From contig NZ_JAJAEO010000179.1 of the NCBI RefSeq assembly GCF_020447225.1, forward strand, positions 1-64,000: a DNA stretch of 64,000 bases, in the 5' to 3' direction. The translations under genes were made by a program, and so were the position numbers. The notes under the pieces are model-generated. The model saw only the letters and a list, made by a program, of their open reading frames with translations, did no database searches and was not told the DNA's origin. Source of the DNA: Methylophaga pinxianii. GTDB lineage: Bacteria > Pseudomonadota > Gammaproteobacteria > Nitrosococcales > Methylophagaceae. Shown one piece after another: positions 35,790 through 46,846 of the stretch. Each line of letters begins with the position of its first letter. The stretch's first letter is position 1.

Positions 35790-37014
35790 GAAATATCTCC
35801 CCTGAAGGATCCACTTCCCAACTAATAATCGCATTGTAGTGAAAGAAGTTATGTTTGCCTTTTTCCGTTACCAACATTTCCCGTGATGGTTGAATGTTGC
35901 CAGCTTCATCGGTCACTCGACTCTGTAAAATTGCAGTCTCGCCATTCCATTGCCAACCAATTGTAAAACGCGTGAAAGCTTTATCTAACACCGGCGTTTG
36001 CAAGGACGCCTCTTGCCAGCTTTCTCCGCCATCACAACTGACTTCAACCTTAGCCACCTTGCCAAAACCTGACCAGGCCAATCCACTAATTTGGTAGATA
36101 CCGGGGTTATCAGGTAATACCATGCCGACAGAGGGAGAAGTGATAATCGACTTGGGCTGCATAATAAAACTGAATTGCTGCGCTTTACCGTCAGGCATTA
36201 ACTCCGTGTATTGCGCAGTTTCATCCCGTGATTGAGCGGGCGTCTCCACCAAGAGAAGTTGGCGTAACCACTTTACTTGAGTTATCCCCTCCCAACCGGG
36301 CAAAATCAACCGCATCGGGTAACCATTTTCCGGACGTAGCCGTTCTCCATTCTGATAGAGGGCAATAAAGGCATCGTCCAACAGTTTTTCAAGGGGAATG
36401 GAAAGATTTAACGAAGCACCATCTGCTCCTTCTGCAACCACCCATTTTGCCTCAGATTTTACGCCCGCTTCTTTCAGTAGCAGTTTGACAGGAACCCCTG
36501 TCCACTCTGCATTTGAGACTAGTCCATGGGTATACCCCGCGGCAGACTGTACGGGCTCAGTTCGCCAACTGGTGTTGCTATTACCGCCGCATTCTATAAA
36601 ACAAATACGTGAGTGCATCGGATAGCGAAGTAAATCCATCACTGAAAACTGCAAGGGTCGCTCCACCAGACCACTAATAACAAATTCATGCTGTTTAGGA
36701 TCGATTTCAGGCACGCCATTATGATGGCGTTCGAAGTGCAGCCCATTTGGCGTAATGGTGCCAGCCAGTTCATGTAAAGGTGACCAGGAAACACCGTTTC
36801 CGGGCACCTCGGCATTGGCACTTATCCATCGAATAACTGTTTTTTCATATTCTGATGGTTGACCGTAATTACTGAAGGGTTTTCCGGGTTGTTGCATTGA
36901 AGCAGGTAATCCGGGTACTGCTTGACTATCTGCTCGGAAGGGTAGGCTGAAGATCATGGCTCCACCGGAAGGCAATAAGCTGTTTTTTAAAAAATTTCGT
37001 CGGCGCAGAGTCAT
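35776..37014 (-). CDS. soxC: molybdopterin sulfite dehydrogenase, SoxC type
   Basis: 412 aa. Start at 37014 (GAGGA 7 bases upstream) gives an N-terminal twin-arginine motif (RRRNFLKN). The molybdenum-binding Cys is in CFIECGGNSN, with the downstream moco-binding GEWTGVP-like stretch (SNAEWTGVPVKLLL) and C-terminal Mo-co dimerisation domain (about 300-400; ISGLAWSGFGKVAKVEVSCDGG). SoxC-type enzymes work on sulfur-carrier-bound sulfane sulfur or on sulfite (family knowledge). Cotranslated with the cytochrome; divergent from soxYZ. Confidence 0.9.
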   Translation of the reverse strand: MTLRRRNFLKNSLLPSGGAMIFSLPFRADSQAVPGLPASMQQPGKPFSNYGQPSEYEKTVIRWISANAEVPGNGVSWSPLHELAGTITPNGLHFERHHNGVPEIDPKQHEFVISGLVERPLQFSVMDLLRYPMHSRICFIECGGNSNTSWRTEPVQSAAGYTHGLVSNAEWTGVPVKLLLKEAGVKSEAKWVVAEGADGASLNLSIPLEKLLDDAFIALYQNGERLRPENGYPMRLILPGWEGITQVKWLRQLLLVETPAQSRDETAQYTELMPDGKAQQFSFIMQPKSIITSPSVGMVLPDNPGIYQISGLAWSGFGKVAKVEVSCDGGESWQEASLQTPVLDKAFTRFTIGWQWNGETAILQSRVTDEAGNIQPSREMLVTEKGKHNFFHYNAIISWEVDPSGEIFHVYA

Positions 37015-37165
37015 GTCATATTCCTCAACCATATCGCATAGCTTGTAGCCTGAATGTGACGCTAAATTTAAGCCAAAATTGCACGTAAAAAATATTTGTT
37101 TTGGCTGTAATTTTTCATCTGCTTTTTAGTCTATACCTGTGCATGACCTTCTGGAGAGAATAAAA

Positions 37166-37966
37166 ATGAAAAACAACAACTTTGCACTGTTCGGTTTGAT
37201 TTTTACGACTTTGTTATTGAGCATGAGTCCGCTTAAAGCGGACACTCCCACTGATCCGTTGTGGCCACAATTAAAAACCGCTTATTTTGGGGATAAACAA
37301 ATTCGGGAAAATGCCAATGGTTTATTGATTATTGAAGCACCAAAACGTGCTGAGGATGCCGCGATTGTGCCCATCTCAATTAAGTCCCTGGTGCCCCAAT
37401 CTGCAGAAAATTACATCAAACATATCCACATTGTGATCGATAATAATCCTGATCCCTACTCGGCCAAATTTACCCTGAGCGATGCTCTCGACGAAGTCGC
37501 TATTTCAACCCGAATGCGGGTCGATCAATACACTGATATTCGGGCGATTGCGGAGATGAATGATGGTTCACTGCATATGGTATCAACGTTTGTAAAAGCA
37601 TCAGGCGGTTGCAGTGCACCGGCCGGGAAAGATGCCGAGGCAGCCTTGGCTCGTCTTGGTAAAACCCAAATTCGTATGCGAACTCCAATCATCGGCAGTC
37701 CGGTAGATGCGCAAATAATTGTCAGCCATCCGAACTATAATGGACTTCAGTTTGATCAAAAATCCCGTCAATATATTCCACCGCATTATGTGAATAAAAT
37801 TGACATCAGTTACCAGGGTCAGATGCTGATAGCTTTGGAAGCCGGTATTTCGGTCAGTGAAGATCCCAGTATTCGCTTTACTTTTACACCGAAAGAAAAA
37901 GGCACATTAAAAGCGTTAATCACCGATACTAAAGAAATGCAGTTCATAGCGGAAAAAACGCTTTAG
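37166..37966 (+). CDS. fused SoxYZ-like sulfur/quinoprotein-associated carrier protein
   Basis: 266 aa with signal peptide (start at 37166, GGAGAG 8 bases upstream; the frame starts 27 bases earlier). The N-terminal half matches SoxY (PLWPQLKTAYFG, PISIKSLVPQ), the C-terminal half SoxZ (TQIRMRTPIIG, PPHYVNKIDISYQGQ). The swinging-arm cysteine, which is C-terminal (GGCGG) in free SoxY, is internal here (SGGCSAPAGKD). This is the layout of the 'quinoprotein dehydrogenase-associated SoxYZ-like carrier' family. Divergent from soxC-cytochrome; no soxAXB within the window. Confidence 0.85.
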   Translation: MKNNNFALFGLIFTTLLLSMSPLKADTPTDPLWPQLKTAYFGDKQIRENANGLLIIEAPKRAEDAAIVPISIKSLVPQSAENYIKHIHIVIDNNPDPYSAKFTLSDALDEVAISTRMRVDQYTDIRAIAEMNDGSLHMVSTFVKASGGCSAPAGKDAEAALARLGKTQIRMRTPIIGSPVDAQIIVSHPNYNGLQFDQKSRQYIPPHYVNKIDISYQGQMLIALEAGISVSEDPSIRFTFTPKEKGTLKALITDTKEMQFIAEKTL

Positions 37967-37984
37967 TTTATTTCTTTTCATCGT

Positions 37985-38026
37985 CAACCAGCGCAACTGG
38001 AAGAAATATTTCTGTTGCGCTGGTTG
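37985..38026 (+). terminator. terminator after the SoxYZ gene
   Basis: A 13-bp stem (CAACCAGCGCAAC with GTTGCGCTGGTTG) and a 16-base loop that can itself fold (AGAAATATTTCT). Followed by TTATTAAATT. Thirteen bases before the next gene's ATG, so it may also sit in that gene's leader. Confidence 0.65.
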
Positions 38027-38038
38027 TTATTAAATTGA

Positions 38039-38704
38039 ATGAAAAACATGATAAAAGCCATTATTTTTGATATGGATGGAGTGATTGTCGATTCAGAACA
38101 GATCTGGGATGACTCGGAAAAGCTGGTTTTTTCCCGTTACGGAATTGAAGTGACTGAACACGATCAACGCACTACCCGCAATATGAATATGCGGCAAGTA
38201 TCGGAATACTGGTCTCAAAAAGCCACAATGCCTTTTTCACTTGAGGATGCAGAACAAAAGGTTATTGAACAAGTATGTCAGCAGATCCGGTTTCGCCCGC
38301 AAGCGATGCTGGGGGCGTTAAATCTACTGCAACAAATTGATACATTAAATATTCCGATTGGCTTAGCTACCAATGCACCCAAACCCGTTTGTAATACTGT
38401 GTTGCAGTGTCTGGAAATTGAATCCTATTTTAAGTCGATTCAGACCGCTGATGATGTCACTCATACCAAACCTCATCCGGAAATTTATCTGAAAAGTGCT
38501 GATAATCTACAAGTTCAACCACAACATTGCCTGGTTTTTGAGGATTCTCCAACCGGTGTCAAAGCCGCGCATGACGCAGGAATGCAGGTTATCTATGTCA
38601 ATCCAAAACACACTGCTGATGCAACCCTTCTTAAGATTATTCGCTCAGCACTGGTATCGCTCGAACATTTTTCCTGGTCTGATTTAGGGTCTGTTTATCT
38701 TTGA
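38039..38704 (+). CDS. HAD-superfamily phosphatase (YniC/HxpB-like)
   Basis: A sugar-phosphate or other phosphomonoester phosphatase, 221 aa. HAD motif I IIFDMDGVIVDSEQ (nucleophile Asp and general acid Asp), motif II Thr/Ser region GLATNAPKP, motif III Lys in HTKPHPEIY and motif IV in CLVFEDSPTGVKAA. Cap type I. It fits the YniC/beta-phosphoglucomutase-like group. An alternative start is the ATG at 38048, which gives the usual MIKAIIFDMDG N-terminus. Confidence 0.9.
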   Translation: MKNMIKAIIFDMDGVIVDSEQIWDDSEKLVFSRYGIEVTEHDQRTTRNMNMRQVSEYWSQKATMPFSLEDAEQKVIEQVCQQIRFRPQAMLGALNLLQQIDTLNIPIGLATNAPKPVCNTVLQCLEIESYFKSIQTADDVTHTKPHPEIYLKSADNLQVQPQHCLVFEDSPTGVKAAHDAGMQVIYVNPKHTADATLLKIIRSALVSLEHFSWSDLGSVYL

Positions 38705-38817
38705 TCTGCGAAGCTGTTGTGACAAAGAAAAGCCTTAACACTAATCAGCAAGGAAATCCGCTGGTAGAGCTGAGGACTGTTGCAACAAACCAGTTCTCTG
38801 CTGTCTGAGTCTGAAAA

Positions 38818-39939
38818 TTACGCCATGGAAGCGATGGTTTTTCGAAAACGACTTAACGACACACCAAACAAAACGCCTCCCAGCAAAAGCAGAATCAGAA
38901 ACTGTGGCCAGACTTCGCTGAACCCTGCTCCTCGATACAAAATCGATTGTGCCAATATAACAAAATGGGTATCAGGTGCCAGTAACATAATGGATTGAAT
39001 AATATCCGGCATGCTTTCTCTGGGTGTGCTGGCCCCTGACAGGACTTGTAACGGTAATAAAATCATTACCAGCAATATGCCGAATTGAGGCATTGATCTG
39101 GCCACCGTACCCAGAAAGATGCCCAGTGATGTGGTCGCAAACAAGTGAAACAAGGTGCCCAGTAAAAACAACCAGACCGATCCCTGGATGGGAACGGCTA
39201 ACCATGTCTGGACCACCAGCCATAAAGATAACGCTGTTGCTGTGATAACTACTAAAGCCATGGCCCAGACTTTACTGGCCATGATTTCAAAAGGTGTAAC
39301 AGGCATGACCAGTAAATGCTCAAGCGTGCCATGCTCACGCTCTCGGATAAGTGCTGCTCCGGTTAAAATTATCGATAACATGGTGATGTTATTGATAACC
39401 TCCATTACCGCGCCAAACCACTGACTATTCAATTCGGGATTAAACTTTGCGCGTAGCACCAAATCAACCGGTGTCACGCTCTCCTGCCGATGCCGTTGCA
39501 CAAAGGCGTCAATCTCACCGCTGACAATAGACTGTACATAGTTATTGCCGGTAAACGCCTGTCCCATGCGGGTTGCATCAATATTTAGCTGAATAACCGG
39601 TTGATGGCCCGCCAGTAAATCACGTTGAAAATTTGAGGGAATATGCAAGGCAAATGTATCAATTCCCATATCCATCCGGCCATCAATTTCATGCTGGTCT
39701 ATCAGCACAGGTGGCAAAAAATAAGGCGGATAAAAGGCATCCACAATTCGCATGGATAAAGGGGATCGATCATCATCGACAATCGCTATCGGCGCATTAT
39801 TCAAAGAATCAATCATCGCAGTTGCCGCCGCATAAATCGACAAACTGAACGCGTAAACGATAAAGATCATCAATACCGGATCGCGTAATAAACTACGTAA
39901 TTCTTTGACGCCCAGATGCAGAATATTACTGATGGCCAT
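38818..39939 (-). CDS. ABC-2 type permease (YhhJ-like)
   Basis: 373 aa with spans at about 20-42, 180-200, 225-250, 255-285, 290-310 and 345-365 and a large periplasmic loop after the first. The REREHGTLEHLLVMPVTPFEIMASKVWA loop is typical of ABC-2 permeases of the YhhJ/YbhR group. It begins 1 base after the stop of the RbbA-like gene (AGGA ribosome site). Third and last gene of the YhiI-RbbA-YhhJ exporter operon. Confidence 0.9.
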   Translation of the reverse strand: MAISNILHLGVKELRSLLRDPVLMIFIVYAFSLSIYAAATAMIDSLNNAPIAIVDDDRSPLSMRIVDAFYPPYFLPPVLIDQHEIDGRMDMGIDTFALHIPSNFQRDLLAGHQPVIQLNIDATRMGQAFTGNNYVQSIVSGEIDAFVQRHRQESVTPVDLVLRAKFNPELNSQWFGAVMEVINNITMLSIILTGAALIREREHGTLEHLLVMPVTPFEIMASKVWAMALVVITATALSLWLVVQTWLAVPIQGSVWLFLLGTLFHLFATTSLGIFLGTVARSMPQFGILLVMILLPLQVLSGASTPRESMPDIIQSIMLLAPDTHFVILAQSILYRGAGFSEVWPQFLILLLLGGVLFGVSLSRFRKTIASMA

Positions 39940-42720
39940 TTATCGTTCCTGCTTTTTCAACAGCATAACGCCGATCAGCATCAATACCGGAACAGCAATA
40001 AATAACGCAGTAAATGCGGAGTGTAAATCCGAATATGACAGTCCCTTGGAAAACACACCACGGGAGATAGTCAGAAAATGCGTGGCAGGATAAACCTCCC
40101 CAATCCATCGGCCCAGGCCCTGCATTGACGACACTGGATCAATCATGCCCGAGAATTGCACTGCCGGAATCAAGGTTAACAACGCCGTGCCAAATAACGC
40201 TGCAATCTGACTGCGGGTGAAGGCTGAAATCAGCAAGCCCAGCGAGGTAGCACAAAACACATAGAGCAATGCCGCAAATGTCAGGGTGAGAAAACTTCCG
40301 CTTAGCGGCACTTGAAATATAAATACCGCAAACAATACCAGTAGCACAAAATTTAACATTCCCAACGCGATATAAGGCAATTGCTTACCGAGTAAAAATT
40401 CCAAACGACTTACCGGCGTGACATACAGATTCACGATCGAACCGAGCTCTTTTTCACGTACGACCGATAATGCCGTCAACATCGATAGGATCAGCATCAA
40501 CAGCAATGGAATCATCGCGGGTACCATGGCAACCAGGCTTTTTACATCGGGGTTATAACGAAAGCGTGCTTCAATGCTGGCAGGCTGTGCCGTGACAGAT
40601 GACCCAAGTATTTCTCTTGATTTCATAGTCAGCCAATGACTATGCATTCCCTGCACATAACCGCGAATGTTTTCACCTCGAGTTGGCATTGATCCATCAA
40701 TCCAGGCGCCAATTTCCACCGGTCTGCCTCGAGCCAGATCCCGGCCAAATCCATACGGGATCTCAATTGCCAGACTGAGTTCACCGGACTGCATTCGCTG
40801 CTCTAGTTCAGCATGGCTATATAACGCAGGTTGTTCAATAAAATAACGTGATCCTGATAAATTAAGCGTGTAATCTCGGCTGGTCGCTGATTGATCGGCA
40901 TCAAGCACCGCAAATTTAAGATCTTCTACATCCAGACTGATGCCGTAGCCCACCACAAACATCAGCAATAATGTGCCGAGCATTGCCATGGTTAATCTGA
41001 TGGGGTCTCTAACTAATTCAAGTGTCTCACGTCGAGTGTAACTGTATAAGCGGCGCAGACTAAAGTCAGTGAGCGGAACTCGGGATGAGGAATCACTTTT
41101 ATGATTGGTTTTTATCGAGTTTTTGGCGCCCTCATCAGTCATCGGCAGATTTTCCGTGCGCCGTACTTCCTCCTGTAAATAATCGACAAAAGCATCTTCT
41201 AATGAGGCCGTATTTCTGGCCTTTTTTAAATTCTCCGGCGTATCAGTCACCAGCACCCGTCCCGCATGCATCAATGAAATCCGGTCGCAACGCTCCGCTT
41301 CGTTCATAAAATGCGTTGAAATAAAAATGGTTACCCCATCCTGCCGCGCCAAATCCACCATGATTTGCCAGAACACATCACGTGCAATCGGATCAACTCC
41401 CGAAGTCGGTTCATCCAGAATCAACATTTCAGGTCCATGAATCATCGCTACTGCAAGTGACAACCGCTGTCTTTGTCCAAGAGGCAAAGCATCAGGCAAA
41501 CTATCCAGTACCGCTTCAAGTTCAAAGCGTTTTGCCATCTCGTCTATTCTGGCAGCGATACTATGCGAAGGCAGTTTGAATAATCGTGCATGCAGATCCA
41601 GATTCTGCTTTACCGTCAGTTCACCGTATAACGAGAATGACTGGGTCATATAACCCACCCGTTGGCGGGTACTCAGATCGTGCGGGTCAATGATTTTGCC
41701 AAATAATCTGGCTTTTCCTTCAGATGCCGCTAACAGCCCCGTTAACATTTTCATCGTAGTAGTTTTGCCACAGCCATTGGAGCCGAGAAAACCAAAAATC
41801 TCGCCACGTGGAATACGGAAACTCACCTGATCTACGGCAGTAAAATGACCAAACCGCCTGGTGAGCTTATCCGCCTCAATGGCAAATTCATCTTGAGCAG
41901 ATTCATCGCGCGAGGAGATAACAACAGGTTGATGTCGCTGACGTTGTTCTTCTGGTAACAACGCTATAAAAGCAGACTCCAGCGAGCTGGTAGATGTGTG
42001 CTCAAGTATCTGTTGTGGTGTGCCGGTGGTAAGCACCTTCCCCTGATTCATTGCCACTAACCAGTCAAAGTCTGCGGCCTCCTCCATATACGCAGTTGCC
42101 ACCAGAACACTCATTCCCGGATTATCACTTCGAATCCGGTTAATCAGTGACCAGAACTGGCGTCGTGATAACGGATCCACGCCGGTGGTAGGTTCATCCA
42201 GAATAAGTAAATCCGGGTCATGAATCAGTGCACAACATAAGCCCAGTTTTTGTTTCATACCCCCAGATAATTTACCTGCTGGCCGATCTGCGAATGCTGT
42301 CAGACCAGTAGCTTCCAGCAGTTCACTGATACGTTGTTCACGCTCATGACGATCATGACCGAATAAACGGCCAAAAAAATCAACATTTTCAAATACGGAT
42401 AGGGTGTGATAAAGGTTTTTGCCAAGCCCTTGAGGCATATAGGCAATACGGGGACAAACTGATTGCCGATGCTGTTGTTTTCGCATGTCGCCACCCAGCA
42501 CTTCAATTGTGCCATGCTGAATTGCGTGTGCACCGGAAATCAATGAAAACAAGCTGGATTTGCCGACCCCATCTGGCCCGATAATGCCCGCCATGATTCC
42601 TGCCGGAATATCGAGACTCAGATCATCTAACGCTTGTGTTTTCCCATAGCTAAGACTGACATTTTTCAGCACAGCCACCAGGCGTTTGTCATTCAACTCA
42701 GACAAAGCCGATGCTGTCAT
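39940..42720 (-). CDS. rbbA: RbbA-like double-ATPase/ABC-2 permease fusion
   Basis: About 926 aa. Start at 42720, where the ATG shares a base with the TGA of the preceding gene and GAGG is 8 bases upstream. Two nucleotide-binding domains: first with Walker [10 protein letters not shown] and signature [10 protein letters not shown], second with Walker [10 protein letters not shown] and a degenerate signature (LPLGQRQRL), each with Walker B ILDEPT. Then a permease (spans from about 570; [23 protein letters not shown]). This is the architecture of E. coli RbbA/YhiH. A ribosome-associated role was proposed for E. coli RbbA; an export role with YhiI/YhhJ seems likelier from the operon. Confidence 0.9.
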   Translation of the reverse strand: MTASALSELNDKRLVAVLKNVSLSYGKTQALDDLSLDIPAGIMAGIIGPDGVGKSSLFSLISGAHAIQHGTIEVLGGDMRKQQHRQSVCPRIAYMPQGLGKNLYHTLSVFENVDFFGRLFGHDRHEREQRISELLEATGLTAFADRPAGKLSGGMKQKLGLCCALIHDPDLLILDEPTTGVDPLSRRQFWSLINRIRSDNPGMSVLVATAYMEEAADFDWLVAMNQGKVLTTGTPQQILEHTSTSSLESAFIALLPEEQRQRHQPVVISSRDESAQDEFAIEADKLTRRFGHFTAVDQVSFRIPRGEIFGFLGSNGCGKTTTMKMLTGLLAASEGKARLFGKIIDPHDLSTRQRVGYMTQSFSLYGELTVKQNLDLHARLFKLPSHSIAARIDEMAKRFELEAVLDSLPDALPLGQRQRLSLAVAMIHGPEMLILDEPTSGVDPIARDVFWQIMVDLARQDGVTIFISTHFMNEAERCDRISLMHAGRVLVTDTPENLKKARNTASLEDAFVDYLQEEVRRTENLPMTDEGAKNSIKTNHKSDSSSRVPLTDFSLRRLYSYTRRETLELVRDPIRLTMAMLGTLLLMFVVGYGISLDVEDLKFAVLDADQSATSRDYTLNLSGSRYFIEQPALYSHAELEQRMQSGELSLAIEIPYGFGRDLARGRPVEIGAWIDGSMPTRGENIRGYVQGMHSHWLTMKSREILGSSVTAQPASIEARFRYNPDVKSLVAMVPAMIPLLLMLILSMLTALSVVREKELGSIVNLYVTPVSRLEFLLGKQLPYIALGMLNFVLLVLFAVFIFQVPLSGSFLTLTFAALLYVFCATSLGLLISAFTRSQIAALFGTALLTLIPAVQFSGMIDPVSSMQGLGRWIGEVYPATHFLTISRGVFSKGLSYSDLHSAFTALFIAVPVLMLIGVMLLKKQER

Positions 42721-43793
42721 CAAGGGATCCTCACTGCCAGATGTTCTGGCCATTCTCCCTGGGTATCTTCAAGAACATACGCGACACCGGGCAGTCCGGT
42801 TTTTACACGCAATATATAGGTATCCAACAGATCCTGTGGGATCTGGGCACGCACTCTAAACATCAGTTTTTCCCGTTCAGTAGCGGTTTCGACGGTTTTG
42901 GGTGTGAACTGTGCGACATCGGCAACAAAAGATACTTTGGCCGGAAAGACATAATCAGGTGCGGCATCCAGAATAATTCTGACATCAGTTCCTAAGGCTA
43001 AACGTCCTGCACTGAGTGTAGGTAAAAAGAAGGTCATGTACACATCTCTCAGGTCGACCAGATTCAACACGCGTCCACCAGCGGCAATGACTTCTCCAGG
43101 TTGGGCAATACGATACTGAACTCGACCATCACGGACAGCTTTAAGCTCGCTATCAGAAATATCCGCTTGAATACGATCAATACTGGCCTGAGCACCTAAT
43201 AAAGCAGATTCCGCCCCAGCCATTTGAGCTCGAGCCGTGGCAATGGCTGCATCTGCAGCGGCTACCTGAGCCTTTGAGGCACTGACCGCAGCTACCGCGC
43301 TTTGTTGACGGGCAAAATCATCATCGGCTTCCTGTTGAGAAGTTGCTCCACGTCCTGCCAGAGCCGAAGATCGCTCATAACGCTTACGAGCTACATTTAA
43401 TTCTGCCTCACGTTGGGCAACCAGGGCCAATGCCGCTTGTTTTTCTGCTTCGCGCTGTACCAATTGACTTTTAGCGATAGCAACGGAGCTCTCGGCCTGA
43501 TGAAATAATGCCTGGGCCTCACGTAATTGGGCCATCAGGTTTTCAGTATCCATAAGGGCCACTACCTGTCCCGTGGTGACAAAATCACCTTCGCGGACCA
43601 AAATATCCTGAATACGCCCGGCGGTTTTGGCAGCCACATCGATTTCAGTCGCTTCAATTCTGCCGTTGCCATAAACCACGCCAGCGTTTGGATCCGGGGC
43701 AAGATAAAAACGCCAAAGAAAAAAAACCAACAAGACAATAAAGGCTCCGAAGATTACGGCGCGAAAAAAATAATTGATTCGGTTAATTGGCAT
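42720..43793 (-). CDS. HlyD/YhiI-family periplasmic adaptor (membrane fusion) protein
   Basis: 357 aa. Start at 43793 (AAGGGA 6 bases upstream; 48 bases of open frame precede). One N-terminal span (about 10-29), then a lipoyl half ([19 protein letters not shown]), a long alpha-helical hairpin rich in Ala, Gln and Glu (about 70-215) and a beta-barrel ([21 protein letters not shown]). It links the inner-membrane exporter to an outer-membrane channel (family knowledge). First gene of the operon. Confidence 0.92.
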   Translation of the reverse strand: MPINRINYFFRAVIFGAFIVLLVFFLWRFYLAPDPNAGVVYGNGRIEATEIDVAAKTAGRIQDILVREGDFVTTGQVVALMDTENLMAQLREAQALFHQAESSVAIAKSQLVQREAEKQAALALVAQREAELNVARKRYERSSALAGRGATSQQEADDDFARQQSAVAAVSASKAQVAAADAAIATARAQMAGAESALLGAQASIDRIQADISDSELKAVRDGRVQYRIAQPGEVIAAGGRVLNLVDLRDVYMTFFLPTLSAGRLALGTDVRIILDAAPDYVFPAKVSFVADVAQFTPKTVETATEREKLMFRVRAQIPQDLLDTYILRVKTGLPGVAYVLEDTQGEWPEHLAVRIP

Positions 43794-44053
43794 TCGTTTT
43801 CCCTTATACAAAGAAATTTGCCAAATCGGCGCAGTAAGCACACAGGAATATTAAAGCAGCATTGCCAGTTCGGATTAACAGAGAAAAGTGTGGAAGATTA
43901 TTGCATTGCAACCTGCTTCAACAAATTTTTTAGAACCTTTTACAGTTGAATATAAGTGTACAACAGCCAGAGTTTATTACATCACAGAATGTGAGTTAAT
44001 TTAGCAGCTTTTGATGCAGATCAATTGAATTTAAAAAACGAAAAAAATAATGC

Positions 44054-44362
44054 TCAAGGTTGATGCTGCTCGCAACCTTGAAAAACTTTTTGCTCGACAG
44101 CTTCTTCGGACAACTCGTCTGGAAAGGTATAAGCAAGATTGATGGCCAGGTCCACTACCCGTAAAAACTCTTCATTTGCAAACTCCGGTCGCAAAGTCTG
44201 TTGCACTTCCTCTTTGGATTTACCCGATTGCTTATGATGGTGATAATCACCTGTCAGGTTGGCAATCAGTTGACACTCTTTATTATCGTCCATCTCTTCG
44301 GCAAAAACCGGGATGCTCAAACAGCTCAACATCGGCAAGACAAGAAAAATCGTTTTTTTCAT
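44054..44362 (-). CDS. small periplasmic protein, 102 aa
   Basis: The signal peptide is MKKTIFLVLPMLSCLSIPVFA/EE. The mature part of about 80 residues has two cysteines (KECQL near the start, QGCEQHQP at the end) that likely pair, a His triplet (DYHHHKQSGKS) and helical segments. No family is recognised. Single gene between the exporter operon and the DUF2845-like gene. Confidence 0.65.
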   Translation of the reverse strand: MKKTIFLVLPMLSCLSIPVFAEEMDDNKECQLIANLTGDYHHHKQSGKSKEEVQQTLRPEFANEEFLRVVDLAINLAYTFPDELSEEAVEQKVFQGCEQHQP

Positions 44363-44466
44363 GAGAAGCTCTTGGTTAAATTGATAAAAATCAGATATAG
44401 GACCATCTTGCTAACGTTAAAATCCTTGATAGTTAAGCTAGCTATATAAATTTATTTTTTATAAAA

Positions 44467-44494
44467 AAAAAGCGATCTTTAAAGACCGCTTTTT
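44467..44494 (-). terminator. terminator after the DUF2845-like gene
   Basis: Twelve-pair stem around a TTTAAA centre (AAAAAGCG.TCTT with AAGA.CGCTTTTT); its single mismatch is a G-U pair only in the minus-strand transcript, so it favours termination of the minus-strand gene at 44516. Confidence 0.8.
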
Positions 44495-44515
44495 AATGAT
44501 TCCGCATATTCCGTT

Positions 44516-44857
44516 TTAAGGCTGAGGGGTATTGAATATTTTCACCACCTGACCATTTTTAATGATGACATGTGTTTCCTGATTTTCGACAACACGGTAT
44601 AACCATTTTTCAAATTGATCATTTTCCTGATCAGAGTCAGCCACTTTTTTAAGTACCGGGCGGGTATGAACACTGATAAATGCCGGTTCCCAGAACTGAC
44701 CACATATGGCTTTGATATCATCGGTCGTCATGCCAATCGTGATGCTGTTAGCACCACATGCCATACTGCTTTCATGAGAAGACGAATTTCCGGCAAACGC
44801 GGTTACTGAAACCAATAGTGTCGCCATTGACACTGAGATAATACGTAATAAAGACAT
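44516..44857 (-). CDS. secreted small protein, DUF2845-like
   Basis: 113 aa. Start at 44857 (GAGGAAAA 6 bases upstream; the frame opens 66 bases earlier). The signal peptide is MSLLRIISVSMATLLVSVTAFA. The mature part has two cysteines (MACGANSITIGMTTDDIKAICGQFWEPAF) and a beta-rich end (KWLYRVVENQETHVIIKNGQVVKIF), a layout like DUF2845/SmpA-type small domains. Function unknown. Confidence 0.65.
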   Translation of the reverse strand: MSLLRIISVSMATLLVSVTAFAGNSSSHESSMACGANSITIGMTTDDIKAICGQFWEPAFISVHTRPVLKKVADSDQENDQFEKWLYRVVENQETHVIIKNGQVVKIFNTPQP

Positions 44858-45089
44858 GATTTTCCTCACAAAGCAGCCGCTGGTATTCATAAATTCGTGA
44901 CAATATGCGACCTTAAGGTGCATTTCGTCAACAGCTAAGTGGGAGATTAATCAAAAAAAACACATTCTTTGCAAACTCATATAGCTATTTGCAGTAGTAA
45001 GGGTTGTTTAACCTCAATTAGATTTGAATTTTAGTCGTGACAGATGTTTATACTGACGATCAGACAGAATTGAATCGGGACATGATTAA

Positions 45090-46772
45090 ATGCCGCTCAG
45101 ACCTATTTATATCAATTATGCAGGCCCCACTCTACTGGCAACCTCCTTATTGAATAAAGGTACTGCATTTAGTGAAGCTGAACGGCAACAATTTAATTTG
45201 AAAGGCTTGATACCCCAACGCTTTGAAACCATTGAGCAACAAGCGGAGCGTGCCTATCAACAATATTCCAGTTTTATTGAGCCTATAAACAAACACATCT
45301 ATCTACGGACCATTCAGGACAATAACGAAACCTTATTTTATTATCTGCTTGAGCATCATTTACAGGAGATGATGCCCATCATTTACACCCCCACCGTTGG
45401 CGACGCTTGCGAGCGGTTTTCACAAATTTATCGCCGAGCAAGGGGGTTATTTATCTCCTATCCTGATCGACACCACATTGATGAAATCCTGCTCAATGCG
45501 ACCAAACGTAATGTCAAAGTGATTGTTGTTACTGATGGCAGCCGGATTCTTGGGCTGGGCGACCAAGGTGTTGGCGGTATGGGTATTCCAATTGGCAAGC
45601 TTTCTTTATATACCGTCTGTGGTGGTATCAGCCCGGCCTACACCCTGCCCATCATGCTGGATGTCGGCACTGATAATCCACACTTGCTCGATAATCCTCA
45701 ATATATTGGTTGGCAACATCCACGTATTGATGCTCAGCAATATGATGAGTTTATGGAACTGTTTATAACTGCCATCAAAAAACGCTGGCCAAATGTGTTG
45801 TTACAGTTTGAGGATTTTGAACAACGCAAAGCTTTACCGCTATTAACACGTTATCGAGATGAGCTTTGCTGTTTTAATGATGACATTCAGGGAACCGCTG
45901 CTGTGACAGTTGGCTCATTACTGGCGGCCTGCCGTGCTAAACACCAAACACTTTCTCAGCAAACGATTGTATTTGTTGGCGCCGGTTCTGCAGGCTGCGG
46001 CATCGCCGAGCAAATCGTGGCTCAGATGATGACGGAAGGTACCAGTGAACTGCATGCCCGACAGCAAATTTTTATGATTGATCGCTCAGGGCTGCTCACC
46101 CAATCATTACCTGGTTTGCCGGAGTTTCAACAAAAACTCGCCCAGCAGGATTTGGTGTGCGCCACCTGGTCTATCTCAGGAATTAATGCCAACCTGGCTG
46201 AAGTAATTGAACATGTTCATCCGACGGTGTTGATTGGTGTGTCAGGACAAGCGGGCATATTTACAGAAACCATCATCAAATCCATGTGCTCACATTGTCC
46301 AAAGCCAATTATTTTTCCGTTAAGTAATCCGTCCAAACAGATTGAAGCCCAGCCCCAACAGCTTATTGAATGGACAGAAGGTAATGCGCTTATTGCCACA
46401 GGCAGTCCATTTATGCCCGTAACATATAAAGCCAAGGTCTATCCTATTGCTCAATGCAATAACAGTTATATTTTCCCGGGGCTTGGCCTGGCTGTCGTGG
46501 CTGCCAAAATAGAACGCATTACCGATGATATGTTGATGACCGCAAGCGAAGTGCTGGCTGCTGCATCGCCACTCGCTACCAGTGGTCACCAGGAACTTCT
46601 CCCATCCTTAGCAGATACAGCAGAGCTGAGTAAAAAGATTGCCTTTGAAGTAGCCAAACTGGCTCAGCATAAACATCTTGCTCCTGAAATGACCGAAAGT
46701 GCTTTACTACAGGCGATTGAAGATAATTTCTGGCTGCCGCGCTATCGTGAATACCAACGGGTGAATGTTTAA
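45090..46772 (+). CDS. maeA: NAD-dependent malic enzyme
   Basis: Oxidatively decarboxylates malate to pyruvate. 560 aa, the size of E. coli MaeA (SfcA). N-terminal malic domain ([43 protein letters not shown], the catalytic Tyr/Lys region) and NAD-binding domain with [15 protein letters not shown]; an Asp follows (FMIDRSG) as expected for NAD preference. The [14 protein letters not shown] motif is intact. It is followed by an 18-bp stem terminator. Confidence 0.95.
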   Translation: MPLRPIYINYAGPTLLATSLLNKGTAFSEAERQQFNLKGLIPQRFETIEQQAERAYQQYSSFIEPINKHIYLRTIQDNNETLFYYLLEHHLQEMMPIIYTPTVGDACERFSQIYRRARGLFISYPDRHHIDEILLNATKRNVKVIVVTDGSRILGLGDQGVGGMGIPIGKLSLYTVCGGISPAYTLPIMLDVGTDNPHLLDNPQYIGWQHPRIDAQQYDEFMELFITAIKKRWPNVLLQFEDFEQRKALPLLTRYRDELCCFNDDIQGTAAVTVGSLLAACRAKHQTLSQQTIVFVGAGSAGCGIAEQIVAQMMTEGTSELHARQQIFMIDRSGLLTQSLPGLPEFQQKLAQQDLVCATWSISGINANLAEVIEHVHPTVLIGVSGQAGIFTETIIKSMCSHCPKPIIFPLSNPSKQIEAQPQQLIEWTEGNALIATGSPFMPVTYKAKVYPIAQCNNSYIFPGLGLAVVAAKIERITDDMLMTASEVLAAASPLATSGHQELLPSLADTAELSKKIAFEVAKLAQHKHLAPEMTESALLQAIEDNFWLPRYREYQRVNV

Positions 46773-46787
46773 AAACGAGTAAACATA

Positions 46788-46828
46788 AAAAAAGCGGCTT
46801 GCAGTGGGTTACTGCAAGCCGCTTTTTT
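46788..46828. terminator. bidirectional rho-independent terminator
   Basis: A perfect 18-bp stem (AAAAAAGCGGCTTGCAGT paired with 46811-46828) and a 5-base loop, with A/T runs on both sides. It serves the malic enzyme gene and the convergent TonB receptor gene. Confidence 0.95.
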
Positions 46829-46846
46829 GAAATGAAAAGGGTTGGA

